DNA from: Bhargavaea cecembensis DSE10
GTDB taxonomy: Bacteria > Bacillota > Bacilli > Bacillales_A > Planococcaceae
Direction of reading: 5' to 3'
Assembly: GCF_000348905.1 (NCBI RefSeq)
Contig: NZ_AOFT01000006.1
Span: forward strand, 1-64,000
Length of the DNA stretch: 64,000 bases
The notes under the pieces are model-generated. The model saw nothing but the letters and a program-made list of their open reading frames with translations. It did not search any database and was not told where the DNA came from. Shown here piece by piece: positions 48,683 through 57,282 of the stretch. Made by a program: the position numbers and the translations under genes. Position 1 is the first letter of the stretch. Each line of letters opens with the position of its first letter.

Positions 48683-49777
48683 ATGGCAGAACAGACATTC
48701 AAGATTGCAGTCATCCCGGGGGACGGGATCGGTAAGGAAGTCATCAAGGAGGGACTGCGCGTCCTGGATCACCTCGCGGAGGAATCTGAAGGGAAGTTCG
48801 CATTTGAATACGACCATTTCCCTTGGGGCTGCGAGTACTACCTCGAGCACGGCAAGATGATGGATGAGGACGGCGTGGAGAAAATGCGCAACTATGACGC
48901 AATCTACTTCGGTGCAGTCGGCTTCCCGGGCGTGCCGGACCATGTGAGCCTTTGGGGCCTGCGTCTCGCAATCTGCCAGGGCCTCGACCAGTGGGCGAAC
49001 ATCCGCCCGGTCGAATTCCTGCCGGGCGTTCCGCACCGCATCAACCATCCGGACCCGGAAAGCCTCAACTGGATCCTCGTCCGCGAAAACTCGGAAGGCG
49101 AGTACTCCGGCATCGGCGGGCGCAACTTCCAGGGACGCGGTCCTGGCGGGGAAGTCGCCGTTCAGTCGGCGCTGTTCACAGAGAAAGGTACGGAGCGCAT
49201 CATCCGCTTCGCATTCGACCTTGCCCGGACACGCAAGCGCAAGAAAGTCACAAGCGTGACGAAAAGCAACGCCCAGCAGTACGGCATGGTGCTCTGGGAT
49301 GAAGTATTCGCTCGCGTGGCGAAAGACTATCCCGATGTCGAAACCGACCAGTGGCTCGTCGACGCCATGGCGGCTCACTTCGTCCTCCATCCGGAAGACC
49401 TCGAAGTCGTCGTTGCATCCAACCTGTTTGCGGACATCCTGTCCGACCTCGGCAGCGCACTAGCCGGAAGCCTCGGCATCGCGGCAAGCGCCAACCTCAG
49501 CCCGGACAAGAGCGCACCGAGCATGTTCGAATCTGTCCACGGATCCGCGCCGGACATTGCCGGCAAAGGCATCGCCAACCCGATCGGCACCATCGGCAGC
49601 GCCGCGCTCATGCTTGACCACCTCGGCCTGAAAGAAGAAGCGGAACGCGTCAACCAAGCGATTGCCGACACGACCGGCCAAGGCATCCTCACCCGTGACA
49701 TCGGCGGCACCGCGGACACAGTGGAAATCACCGATGCCATCATCAAGAACCTATCGAAGGTGAATGTGGAAGCTTGA
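48683..49777 (+). CDS. Tartrate dehydrogenase / D-malate dehydrogenase-like beta-decarboxylating dehydrogenase
   Basis: About 364 residues, isocitrate/isopropylmalate dehydrogenase fold. IPGDGIGKEV at the start, RENSEGEYSGIGGR (substrate loop of the tartrate/malate branch), Lys and Asp metal ligands in VTKSNAQ and NLFADILSDLGSALAGSLG, and the NAD loop HGSAPDIAGKGIANPI. Known members oxidise (+)-tartrate to oxaloglycolate, convert meso-tartrate to D-glycerate, or decarboxylate D-malate. Glycerate kinase follows in the same direction, which favours the tartrate route. ATG 48683 and ATG 48677 both follow AAGGAGGAG; 48683 has the better spacing. Confidence 0.9.
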   Translation: MAEQTFKIAVIPGDGIGKEVIKEGLRVLDHLAEESEGKFAFEYDHFPWGCEYYLEHGKMMDEDGVEKMRNYDAIYFGAVGFPGVPDHVSLWGLRLAICQGLDQWANIRPVEFLPGVPHRINHPDPESLNWILVRENSEGEYSGIGGRNFQGRGPGGEVAVQSALFTEKGTERIIRFAFDLARTRKRKKVTSVTKSNAQQYGMVLWDEVFARVAKDYPDVETDQWLVDAMAAHFVLHPEDLEVVVASNLFADILSDLGSALAGSLGIAASANLSPDKSAPSMFESVHGSAPDIAGKGIANPIGTIGSAALMLDHLGLKEEAERVNQAIADTTGQGILTRDIGGTADTVEITDAIIKNLSKVNVEA

Positions 49778-49789
49778 GGGTTTTTGGGG

Positions 49790-49930
49790 GTGTGAGGAGT
49801 GAGGGGGGTGCCTCTGAATAGGGGTGAGTGCTCATATTCTCGGGGTGAGTGCTTCCATACGGGGAGTGCGTACCCCCAAACATCTCTTGAGTGCCCACAT
49901 CCGCCTCACGAGTGCCCGCTAAAGGAATTC
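49790..49930. repeat. Degenerate family-2 array (GAGTGC core)
   Basis: Six or so copies of (G)GAGTGC(T/C/G) (for example GAGTGCTCA, GAGTGCTTCC, GAGTGCGTA, GAGTGCCCAC, GAGTGCCCGC) at about 20-26 nt steps, starting within 15-25 nt of the tartrate dehydrogenase stop. Confidence 0.6.
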
Positions 49931-49963
49931 CAGGCTCTCACGCAGAATCAGTAAATAAAGAAA

Positions 49964-49989
49964 GAGGGACTGCCGCCTGGCAGTCCCTC
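49964..49989 (+). other. Perfect hairpin before glycerate kinase ribosome site
   Basis: GAGGGACTGCC-GCCT-GGCAGTCCCTC, 11-bp perfect stem without a T run, ending just before AAGGAAGGTG. It may be a terminator remnant or may protect or insulate the glycerate kinase message. Confidence 0.5.
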
Positions 49990-50012
49990 GTTGAATAAGG
50001 AAGGTGATTCCG

Positions 50013-51182
50013 GTGAACATCCTCATCGCCATCGATTCATTCAAAGGCAGCCTCACCTCGGCCGAAGCGGGCGAGGCGGCCGCAGCCGGCATCCGCGCGG
50101 CAAATCCCGACGCTGAAATTGAGGTCGTGCCGCTCGCGGACGGCGGGGAGGGGACGGTCGAGGCACTTGTCCAGGCGACGGGCGGGGAACTTGTCCGCGC
50201 CCGGGTGACCGGCCCGCTCGGTGAGCCGGTTAATGCCGCTTATGGCATTCTCGGTGACGGCACGACCGCTGTCATAGAAATCGCCGAGGCATGCGGGCTT
50301 CCACTCATCCCGGAAGCCGATCGCAATCCGCTGGAGGCCACCAGTTACGGTGTCGGCGAGCTGATCTTGGATGCCGCCTCCCGGGGAGCCCGTTCACTCA
50401 TTGTCGGCCTCGGCGGCAGCGCGACGAATGACGCAGGTGTCGGCATGCTGCAGGCACTCGGCTGCCGCTTTCTGGACGGGGCGGGGGAAGAAGTGCCGCG
50501 GGGCGGGGCGGCGCTCGGCGCCATCCGTTCGGCTGATGTCTCCGGCCTGCACCCCGACATCCAAAGTCTCGACATCCAAGTCGCCTGCGACGTGAACAAT
50601 CCGTTGCACGGGGAGCAGGGGGCGGCATATATCTATGGTCCGCAAAAAGGCGCGACGCCTGAGATGGTGGAGGAACTGGACAGCGGTCTCCGCAACTTTG
50701 CTGAAGTGGTTGAAAAGGAACTCGGAAAAGATATCCAGGAGATTCCCGGCGCCGGGGCGGCCGGCGGACTCGGCGCTGCCTTCGCCGGACTCCTGGATGC
50801 CGAGCTCAGAAGCGGGATTGAATTGGTTCTGGATACCATCGGACTGGAGGAAAAGGTGCGACCCGCTGACTTCGTCATCACCGGTGAAGGCCGGATGGAC
50901 GCCCAGTCTTCCATGGGCAAGGCGGCCATGGGCGTTGCCGGACTTGCAGAAAAACACGGCGTTCCGGTCATTGCACTTGCCGGCAGTGCCACAAATGAAG
51001 CCGCATCATTGAACGGCAAAGGCATGACCGCCTATTTCTCCATTCTGCAGGAGCCGATCACACTGGAAGAAGCGATCCGACCGGAAATCGCCCGACAGAA
51101 TATGGAGACGGCGGCGGAGCAGGTATTCCGGCTGATTGGAGCGGTGAAACCGGCACTACCCGAGGTTCAGAGACTAAAATGA
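50013..51182 (+). CDS. Glycerate kinase (GlxK/GarK family)
   Basis: 389 residues from the GTG at 50013 (GGAAGGTG about 7 nt upstream). Family motifs: IAIDSFKGSLTSAEAGEA at the N-terminus, VPLADGGEGTVEAL near 43, GLGGSATNDAGVGML near 135 and FVITGEGRMDAQS near 290. It phosphorylates D-glycerate to a phosphoglycerate for glycolysis. Its position behind a tartrate-dehydrogenase-like gene gives a route tartrate to glycerate to phosphoglycerate. Confidence 0.93.
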   Translation: MNILIAIDSFKGSLTSAEAGEAAAAGIRAANPDAEIEVVPLADGGEGTVEALVQATGGELVRARVTGPLGEPVNAAYGILGDGTTAVIEIAEACGLPLIPEADRNPLEATSYGVGELILDAASRGARSLIVGLGGSATNDAGVGMLQALGCRFLDGAGEEVPRGGAALGAIRSADVSGLHPDIQSLDIQVACDVNNPLHGEQGAAYIYGPQKGATPEMVEELDSGLRNFAEVVEKELGKDIQEIPGAGAAGGLGAAFAGLLDAELRSGIELVLDTIGLEEKVRPADFVITGEGRMDAQSSMGKAAMGVAGLAEKHGVPVIALAGSATNEAASLNGKGMTAYFSILQEPITLEEAIRPEIARQNMETAAEQVFRLIGAVKPALPEVQRLK

Positions 51183-51199
51183 TGAAGGCTTCCTTATCG

Positions 51200-51300
51200 A
51201 TTTCCGCGGTATTCGTCTTCCCTAAAGGGGCACTCGCCCTCCCAAAAGAGGCATTCACTTCCGAGAAAGAAGCACTCGCTAAAGCCTCCTCACGACCGCT
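51200..51300. repeat. Degenerate family-2 array, inverse orientation
   Basis: GCACTCGCC, GCATTCACTTCC and GCACTCGC (about 51228, 51251, 51272) are the reverse complement of the GAGTGC core at 49790-49930. The array starts right behind the glycerate kinase stop. Confidence 0.55.
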
Positions 51301-51334
51301 GAGCATCTGATAGCTTATTCATCAAAAGGAAGGT

Positions 51335-51361
51335 TCCGAAAAATTCCGGGACCTTCCTTTT
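51335..51361 (+). terminator. Terminator of glycerate kinase unit
   Basis: AAGGAAGGTTCC-GAAAAATTCCG-GGACCTTCCTT followed by TTCG. Confidence 0.7.
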
Positions 51362-51382
51362 CGCAATCAGCCATAACTTTCT

Positions 51383-51400
51383 TGTATGGTGATTCATACA
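51383..51400. promoter_or_regulatory. Inverted repeat, candidate LysR site of the TcuA-like gene
   Basis: TGTATG-GTGATT-CATACA is a perfect 6-6-6 inverted repeat in the promoter region of the flavoprotein gene, 74 nt before its start. LysR regulators usually bind such interrupted dyads. Confidence 0.5.
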
Positions 51401-51473
51401 TTAACGGTATTTTATTTATTCTTCTATTCACCTTACGATAGATTCATCAAAGAAGCTGCCAGGAGGAATAAAG

Positions 51474-52964
51474 ATGACAAAGAATTATGACGTGATCGTT
51501 GTAGGAGCTGGGAACGCGGCACTGTGTTCGGCCATCGCTGCTAGGGAAAACGGGGCAGAGGTTCTTGTCCTCGAGCGCGGACCGAAAGAAAAGCGGGGCG
51601 GGAACTCCTTCTTCACGGATGGGGCAATCCGGGTTGCCTATGAGAACCTGGATGCCATCCGTAAAGTGATTCCGCTCACGGATGAAGAGGCGGAGAAAAT
51701 CGAGATGCCCGAGTACACGCAGGAGGACTTCCATGCGGATCTGATGCGCGTCACGGAGGGCAAGAGCGATCCGAAACTGGCCGACCAGCTGATCTCCAAG
51801 TCCTATGAGACCATCGCCTGGATGGCGGAGCAGGGCGTACAGTTCGAGCTGAACTTCGAGAACCAGTCGTTCGAAAAAGACGGCAAGCGCCATTTCTGGG
51901 GCGGTCTTCCGATCCGCACGAAGAACAAAGGGATTGGCCTGATCGACGACCTGATCAGGCGGTCCGAGGAACTGGGCATCGACATTTGGTACAACTCGCG
52001 TGCGACGGATCTCGTCATGGATCAGGGCCGTGTTACCGGTGTGGTGCTTGAGCAGGAAGGTGAACAGGTTACCGTCAGCGCACCAAGTGTGGTCCTTGCG
52101 TCCGGCAGCTTCGAAGCGAATAAGGAAATGAGAAGCAAGGAAATGGGCAAGGAGTGGGAAGCGGCGATTGTCCGCGGAACCGAGTTCAACACAGGCGACG
52201 GCATCAAGATGGCGCTAGCTGCAGGAGCACAAAAGCACGGACAATGGGACGGCTGCCACTCAATCGGGACGGACTACAACGCGCCGAAGGTCGGAGACTT
52301 CAACAAGCCGGGCGACATCTACAAAAAGTCCTCCTTCCCGCTCGGTCTCCTGGTCAACAAGGAAGGCAAGCGGTTCGTGGACGAAGGTGCCGACTTCCGG
52401 AACTACACGTATGCCAAATACGGCCGCGAAGTGCTGAAGCAGCCGGAACAAACGGCCTTCCAGCTGTTTGATGCACAGGTCCGTCCGATGCTGCGCAAGG
52501 AATATAACCTTGAAGAAGCCACGGTCCTGGAGGCAAACACCCTTGAGGAACTGGCTGACCTGATGAAAATCGACAAAGAGCAATTCCTTGAAACGATCAA
52601 AGCTTACAATGCGGCAGTCCAGGAAGGGGAGTACAACCCGACCATAAAGGACGGCAAGGGCACAGTAGGCATCACCCCGCCGAAGTCCAACTGGGCGCTG
52701 ACCCTCGACCAGGCGCCGTTTTACGCCTACCCGCTCACATGCGGAATCACGTTCGCATTCGGCGGCGTGCATGTCAGCCCTGAAGGCGAAGTCCTCGACG
52801 AACACGAAAACCCGATTGCCGGACTTTACGCGGCAGGCGAAATGGTCGGCGGCATCTTCTACCACAACTACCCGGGCGGCTCGGGGCTTATGTCCGGAGC
52901 GGTCTTCGGAAAACAGGCCGGCACATCCGCCGCGCGCTACTCACAGGCGAAAGTCACAGTCTGA
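51474..52964 (+). CDS. tcuA: FAD-dependent tricarballylate dehydrogenase-like flavoprotein (TcuA)
   Basis: 496 residues of the fumarate reductase/succinate dehydrogenase flavoprotein family. Dinucleotide motif VVGAGNAALCSAIAARENGAEVLVLERG at the N-terminus, GGNSFFTDGAIRVAY, the active-site region HSIGTDYNAP, and the C-terminal FAD motif GLYAAGEMVGG with YPGGSGLMSG. It resembles TcuA, which oxidises tricarballylate to cis-aconitate. TcuA normally hands electrons to the membrane protein TcuB; no tcuB is seen nearby. Ribosome site AGGAGGAATAAAG. Confidence 0.85.
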   Translation: MTKNYDVIVVGAGNAALCSAIAARENGAEVLVLERGPKEKRGGNSFFTDGAIRVAYENLDAIRKVIPLTDEEAEKIEMPEYTQEDFHADLMRVTEGKSDPKLADQLISKSYETIAWMAEQGVQFELNFENQSFEKDGKRHFWGGLPIRTKNKGIGLIDDLIRRSEELGIDIWYNSRATDLVMDQGRVTGVVLEQEGEQVTVSAPSVVLASGSFEANKEMRSKEMGKEWEAAIVRGTEFNTGDGIKMALAAGAQKHGQWDGCHSIGTDYNAPKVGDFNKPGDIYKKSSFPLGLLVNKEGKRFVDEGADFRNYTYAKYGREVLKQPEQTAFQLFDAQVRPMLRKEYNLEEATVLEANTLEELADLMKIDKEQFLETIKAYNAAVQEGEYNPTIKDGKGTVGITPPKSNWALTLDQAPFYAYPLTCGITFAFGGVHVSPEGEVLDEHENPIAGLYAAGEMVGGIFYHNYPGGSGLMSGAVFGKQAGTSAARYSQAKVTV

Positions 52965-52974
52965 TCAACAATAA

Positions 52975-53012
52975 TAAGAGCATCTGCCAAAACAGGCGGA
53001 TGCTCTTTTTGA
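52975..53012. terminator. Bidirectional terminator between TcuA-like and LysR genes
   Basis: AAGAGCATCTGCC-AAAACA-GGCGGATGCTCTT followed by TTT, one G-T pair. Confidence 0.88.
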
Positions 53013-53022
53013 TGCCCTGATT

Positions 53023-53901
53023 TCAATCTGTCAGCCATTCCCTGGCATCCGATTCCTTCACAAAGTTGACGAACGCCTTCACCATATTGAGCTCCAGCGA
53101 CTCCTCGTGGTAGAGCATCCAGGTTTTGCGGACAATCGGATTGCCGTCGGCGGTATGGATCACGTTCGTGTGAATGTCATCGTTGCCATTTAGGACCATC
53201 GACGGCAGGATCCCATAGCCCAGCCCGTTCGCAACAAGTTTCTTGCACGTGCCGGCCTTGTCCACCTCGATGCTGACCAGGGGCGGCTCGGAGAAGTTTT
53301 CGTGCCACCAATGATCGATGGAATGCTTCAGGCCAGGATCCGTATGGTAGTCGATGCGCGGCAGCTCGGGAAGTTTCCGTATATCAATTTCGCGATCGGC
53401 AGCAATGCTCAAGGTATCTTCGAACAATAAATGTTTTTGGCCGTTCCAGGCATAGTCGCCCCGCACGATCGCGATGTGGACCTCCTGGCTGTAGATCAGA
53501 TCTACAATATCACTGCTGAAGCCGGTGGTGACCTTGAACTCGATACCCGGGTACTGCTCCTTGAATGCCTTCAGCAGGCTGGGCATGAGGTAGTCGGTCG
53601 AGAAGTTGGAGACGGCCAGCCTCAGGGTGCCGGTGAGCCGGTCCTCGAAGTTCAGCACGTTTTCCTTGATCCGCTGAATGGCCATCAGCATTTCCGATGC
53701 AGCCTTCGCCAGGTATTCACCCTGCGGCGTGAACTGGACACCTCGCCGCCCTCTGTTCACGATCTTCACGTTCAGCTTCCGCTCCAGCTGGTGAAGACGA
53801 TTCGTCAGGGCCGGCTGTGAGATGTAAAGCATCTGGGCCGCCTTCGTGATGTTCTTTTCCTGATACAGCGTCTGGATCAGGATCCAATCCCGTTCATCCA
53901 A
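53023..53901 (-). CDS. LysR family regulator 1
   Basis: 292 residues, TTG start at 53901 behind GGAGGGG. N-terminal winged helix (LYQEKNITKAAQMLYISQPALTNRLHQLERKL) and the two-lobe effector domain (LRLAVSNFSTDYLMPSLLKAF...). Convergent with the TcuA-like gene and closely similar in layout to LysR 2 (56271-57140), including the unusual DYAWNGQ/DYEWYGK effector-domain segment. Each probably controls a part of the tricarboxylate genes; the dyad at 51383 is a candidate target. Confidence 0.9.
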   Translation of the reverse strand: MDERDWILIQTLYQEKNITKAAQMLYISQPALTNRLHQLERKLNVKIVNRGRRGVQFTPQGEYLAKAASEMLMAIQRIKENVLNFEDRLTGTLRLAVSNFSTDYLMPSLLKAFKEQYPGIEFKVTTGFSSDIVDLIYSQEVHIAIVRGDYAWNGQKHLLFEDTLSIAADREIDIRKLPELPRIDYHTDPGLKHSIDHWWHENFSEPPLVSIEVDKAGTCKKLVANGLGYGILPSMVLNGNDDIHTNVIHTADGNPIVRKTWMLYHEESLELNMVKAFVNFVKESDAREWLTD

Positions 53902-54012
53902 TCTTTACCCCTCCTTTCCATAGACTTTCGAACAATGTATTTCCTGTTCATCTCCCGGTTAGGATATGATAGAGACAAAGCTAGTTCATGCCAAAACGTT
54001 AGGGTGATGATC

Positions 54013-54612
54013 GTGTGTTCATTATTCCGGGATCCTGAAAATCGTCTGCAAGACTCCACCCCATTTTATCTGAAACCCGGCGGGAAAACAGAAGACAATG
54101 AGATTTCTGCTTTGTCTCTGACCATCGGGGAAATCATCCGGCAGGCTTCCGCCGAGGGCCGGGAAGTGGTCTTTTTGTGCATCGGATCGGACAGGTATGT
54201 CGGGGATTCCCTCGGCCCCCTGGTGGGATCGATGCTTGAAGACAGCCAAGTCCCATACAAGGTCTACGGAACATTGAAAGATCCGGTCCATGCATTTAAC
54301 CTGAAGGGGACCATCAAGGAGATCAACCGGCAGTTCACGAAGCCGGTCATCTTTAGCATCGATGCATCCCTCGGGACAAAGGAAGAAGCGGGTTCCGTCA
54401 TCTTCAGGGATGGACCGCTGAAGCCGGGTAAGGGAATCGAAAAAGTGCTGCCGCCGGTCGGTGATTATCATTTTGCGGGTGTCGTGAATTATATCGACCC
54501 GCTCCCGACTTCCCAGTTTCTGAACGATACGAGGCTGTACACCGTCATGACACTGGCGCAGGCAATCGTGAAAGTCATCTTGGGTGCGCGGCGGGACGAA
54601 GAATCACTTTAA
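54013..54612 (+). CDS. YyaC family spore protease-like protein
   Basis: About 199 residues (GTG 54013, with AGGGTG six nt upstream; ATG 54007 is the alternative). The DUF1256 pattern is clear: FLCIGSDRYVGDSLGPLVGSML, VYGTLKDPVHAFNL, IDASLGTKEEAGSV and PPVGDYHFAGVVN. The fold is that of hydrogenase-maturation/GPR-type proteases. B. subtilis YyaC is sporulation-expressed, which supports a spore-former. Not functionally linked to its neighbours. Confidence 0.87.
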   Translation: MCSLFRDPENRLQDSTPFYLKPGGKTEDNEISALSLTIGEIIRQASAEGREVVFLCIGSDRYVGDSLGPLVGSMLEDSQVPYKVYGTLKDPVHAFNLKGTIKEINRQFTKPVIFSIDASLGTKEEAGSVIFRDGPLKPGKGIEKVLPPVGDYHFAGVVNYIDPLPTSQFLNDTRLYTVMTLAQAIVKVILGARRDEESL

Positions 54613-54625
54613 GATTGCATTCGAG

Positions 54626-54668
54626 AAAAAGCCATCCAAACCGTAAACTCCCGGTTTGGATGGCTTTT
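54626..54668. terminator. Strong terminator behind YyaC gene
   Basis: AAAAGCCATCCAAACCG-TAAACTCC-CGGTTTGGATGGCTTTT, a perfect 17-bp stem with T run. Confidence 0.92.
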
Positions 54669-54679
54669 GTTTTTGGCCT

Positions 54680-54785
54680 CGAATCACAAATTTGTCGCGA
54701 AAACGGCTGTTGCGGTCGCGAATTGGTGACTTGCGGTCGCAAACTCATGACTTGCGGCCGCAAATAACGAAGCTTCCGCAAAAAA
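54680..54785. repeat. Degenerate array, family 3 (TTGCGGTCGCAAA core)
   Basis: Successive units TTGTCGCGAAAAC, TTGCGGTCGCGAATTGGTGAC, TTGCGGTCGCAAACTCATGAC, TTGCGGCCGCAAATAACG and TTCCGCAAAAAATG at about 20-22 nt steps. Each core is itself near-palindromic. It fills the gap between two convergent genes. Confidence 0.65.
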
Positions 54786-54799
54786 TGTTCTTGGTGTCT

Positions 54800-56113
54800 T
54801 CAGATCACGCCTGTCAGAACCGCGATGATGATCATGAACACGGAGCAGAGGAAGGCCCATTTAAAGGCGAACTTCTGAATTTCCCCAAGATCACGTTTGA
54901 TCATACCGGTTAGCAGGAGGGTGGAAGCCACCAACGGACTGAGGAAGTGTACAGGCTGACCCAGTACGGAAGCCCTGGCGATTTCCAAAGCACTCGCGCC
55001 ATACGCCGTGCCTGCTTCTGCCAGGATCGGCAGGACACCGAAGTAGTACGCGTCATTGGACAGGACAAACGTGAACGGCATGCTGGTGATTGCGACGATC
55101 AGCGGGAAGAAGCCGCCGGCAGATTCTGGAATGATGGCGATCAATGCATTCGAAATGGCATCGACCATTCCCGTACCGGAGAAGATCCCCGAGAAAATCC
55201 CTGCTGCGAATACTAGCACAACAACCGTCAGTGCATTTCCTGCGTGCGCCTGAATCCGTTCTTTCTGCATCTCGAGATTTGGATAGTTGATGACGCAGGC
55301 AAGGACGAATCCAATCAGGAACAGCACGGCTACCGGCATGACGCCAATCACCAACAGTGACATGACCGTGACAACGAGAATCAGGTTGACGATTCTGAGT
55401 TTCGGGCGTTTCAGGCTATTTTCTGCAGCGGCTGTAGCGGATACAGCCATTTCAGTCATTCCCAGGGATACATTGGAATTGTCCTTTACTTCGACGACTC
55501 CGAGCCTGGCCCGCTCTTTCATGCCGAGGACATAAGCGATAAACAGGATGGAAGCCATTCCTCCAAGCATCGTAGGGATGATCGGGAGGAAGAATTCATT
55601 GGCGTCCAGACCTAACGAAGCGATCGCTCGTGTAGCCGGACCTCCCCACGGTGTCAGCCCGCTCACGACACTGACAGAAAGCAACGAGATGGTTGCAAGA
55701 ATAAGTGGATTCATTCCAATCCTAAGATACAGGGCAAACATCGCGGAAATGGTGATCATGTGGGTCGTGGTTCCGTCACCGTCCAGGGCAACAGTCATGG
55801 CAATGACGGCTGTGCCCAAGGCGATTTTTGCAGGGTCCCCCTGAACCAGTTTTGTAATCGTATTAATCAAAGGATCAAATAATCCCGCATCGATCATGAT
55901 TCCGAAGAACAGGATGGCAAACAGCAGCAGGGCAGCTGAAGGAGCGACTTCTTTCAGACCGTCCATCATCATGTCCCCAAGCTCTAACCTAAAGCCGGCA
56001 ATCACTGCGAAAATAATAGGGATTGCGACAAGCGCAGTGACCGGTGATAATTTTTTGGCCATAATCAGATAAGTAAATGTAATGACCATCGCGATGCCCA
56101 AGAACGTAAGCAT
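54800..56113 (-). CDS. CitMHS family citrate/tricarboxylate:metal symporter
   Basis: 437 residues, 11-12 membrane segments. CitMHS signatures include VALDGDGTTTHMITISAMF, LTPWGGPATRAIASLGL and FVLSNDAYYFGVLPILAEAG. Members import metal-citrate complexes (magnesium or calcium) with protons. Among tricarballylate/aconitate genes the substrate may be citrate, aconitate or tricarballylate. ATG 56113 follows GGAGGAGGG by 8 nt. A cre-like site lies 24 nt upstream of the start. Confidence 0.92.
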   Translation of the reverse strand: MLTFLGIAMVITFTYLIMAKKLSPVTALVAIPIIFAVIAGFRLELGDMMMDGLKEVAPSAALLLFAILFFGIMIDAGLFDPLINTITKLVQGDPAKIALGTAVIAMTVALDGDGTTTHMITISAMFALYLRIGMNPLILATISLLSVSVVSGLTPWGGPATRAIASLGLDANEFFLPIIPTMLGGMASILFIAYVLGMKERARLGVVEVKDNSNVSLGMTEMAVSATAAAENSLKRPKLRIVNLILVVTVMSLLVIGVMPVAVLFLIGFVLACVINYPNLEMQKERIQAHAGNALTVVVLVFAAGIFSGIFSGTGMVDAISNALIAIIPESAGGFFPLIVAITSMPFTFVLSNDAYYFGVLPILAEAGTAYGASALEIARASVLGQPVHFLSPLVASTLLLTGMIKRDLGEIQKFAFKWAFLCSVFMIIIAVLTGVI

Positions 56114-56136
56114 GGATGAATCCCTCCTCCAAAGTA

Positions 56137-56150
56137 AGTAATCGCTTTCA
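56137..56150 (-). promoter_or_regulatory. cre-like site of the CitMHS gene
   Basis: AGTAATCGCTTTCA fits cre at 13 of 14 positions and closely resembles the site at 48488. Confidence 0.65.
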
Positions 56151-56241
56151 TCGATGATAACAAAAAAAGCATCGAAAAAAAGTATTGTTTTTAGAATATT
56201 ACAAGGAGAGGGATAAGTGAAATAGTTTTATTTTAGAGGTT

Positions 56242-56261
56242 TTATAAAAAATTTCTTATAA
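56242..56261. promoter_or_regulatory. Candidate LysR operator upstream of CitMHS gene
   Basis: TTATAA-8 nt-TTATAA. Its reverse complement (TTATAAGAAATTTTTTATAA) is nearly the same as the element at 57156-57173 in front of LysR 2 and the PrpF-like gene. Confidence 0.45.
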
Positions 56262-56270
56262 TCCAATCTC

Positions 56271-57140
56271 TTATACGGAAGGACGCGCCTCAAGAAACTC
56301 CACAAAACTTCGGACCGTCGGCAGTTTGAGCAAGTCCTGGTCATACATCAGCCAAGTGTGCCTGCTGACCGGATTGCCATTCTTATAGGAGAGTTCATAG
56401 ACATGCAGATTGTCTGACGGCTGTAGACAGATCTGAGGAACGACGGCGATTCCCAAATCATTCTTCACCATCTCTTTGCACGTTTCCAGACGGTCCGTCT
56501 CCATGACGACACGCGGAGGCTCCGAAAACTGATCCTGCCACCATCCCATGATCAGAGCTTTTAAAGAGTTATCGGTTTTGTAATTAATAAAGGGGAGGTC
56601 AGCCGAATTTTCAATGGAAATCTCTTGTGCGGAAATCAGGCATAAGTTCTCGGTATGCAACAGTGTTCTTTTTCCGTACCATTCATAATCCCCGCGGAAA
56701 ATCCCCAACTGAACCGTAGAAGAGTTAAGCAGGTCCATTACCTCGGTACTCCATCCTGTGTTGACGCTGAATTGGACTTGCGGGTATTCGGTGGAGAACT
56801 CCTTCAGGATCTTCGGCAGCTTATATTGGGCAAAGTTACTGGAAACGCCCAGCCGCAAGGTTCCTTTCACTTCGCCCTGCATATTCATCATATAGTCCTT
56901 GGTGTGCTGCAGTTTTTTGATCATTTCATCTGCGTACTCGGCCAGATGGGTGCCTTCCGGCGTGAATTCGATGCCGCCTTTGATCTTGAAAAAGATCTTG
57001 GTCCCGAACTCAGTCTCCAGGTTTTTAAGCCTGTAACTCAGTGCCGGCTGGGAGATGTACAAGCGCTCTGCCGCCCTGCTGATATTTTTTTCTTCATATA
57101 GGACCCTGATTGCAGTCCAATCTTTTTCATCCATTCTCAT
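56271..57140 (-). CDS. LysR family regulator 2
   Basis: 289 residues. Winged helix LYEEKNISRAAERLYISQPALSYRLKNLETEF and a LysR effector domain (LRLGVSSNFAQYKLPKILKEF). Divergent from the PrpF-like gene, the classic LysR arrangement, and upstream of CitMHS in the same direction. It probably activates both when a tricarboxylate is present. Starts ATG 57140 or ATG 57134, behind GAAGGGAG. Confidence 0.9.
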   Translation of the reverse strand: MRMDEKDWTAIRVLYEEKNISRAAERLYISQPALSYRLKNLETEFGTKIFFKIKGGIEFTPEGTHLAEYADEMIKKLQHTKDYMMNMQGEVKGTLRLGVSSNFAQYKLPKILKEFSTEYPQVQFSVNTGWSTEVMDLLNSSTVQLGIFRGDYEWYGKRTLLHTENLCLISAQEISIENSADLPFINYKTDNSLKALIMGWWQDQFSEPPRVVMETDRLETCKEMVKNDLGIAVVPQICLQPSDNLHVYELSYKNGNPVSRHTWLMYDQDLLKLPTVRSFVEFLEARPSV

Positions 57141-57155
57141 ATTCTCCCTTCATGG

Positions 57156-57173
57156 TTATAAGATTTTTTATAA
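57156..57173. promoter_or_regulatory. Candidate LysR operator in the LysR 2/PrpF divergent promoter
   Basis: TTATAA-GATTTT-TTATAA in the 106-nt region between the divergent genes; a related dyad stands before the CitMHS gene. Confidence 0.5.
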
Positions 57174-57282
57174 GTTTAATAAATAAAATATCTATTTTAC
57201 TTATGACATTAACTATCATACTCTAATTTTACAAGTAGGGTGTTGAATGATTGAAAAAATTAAGCAAAAGGTGGTTGGTGAC

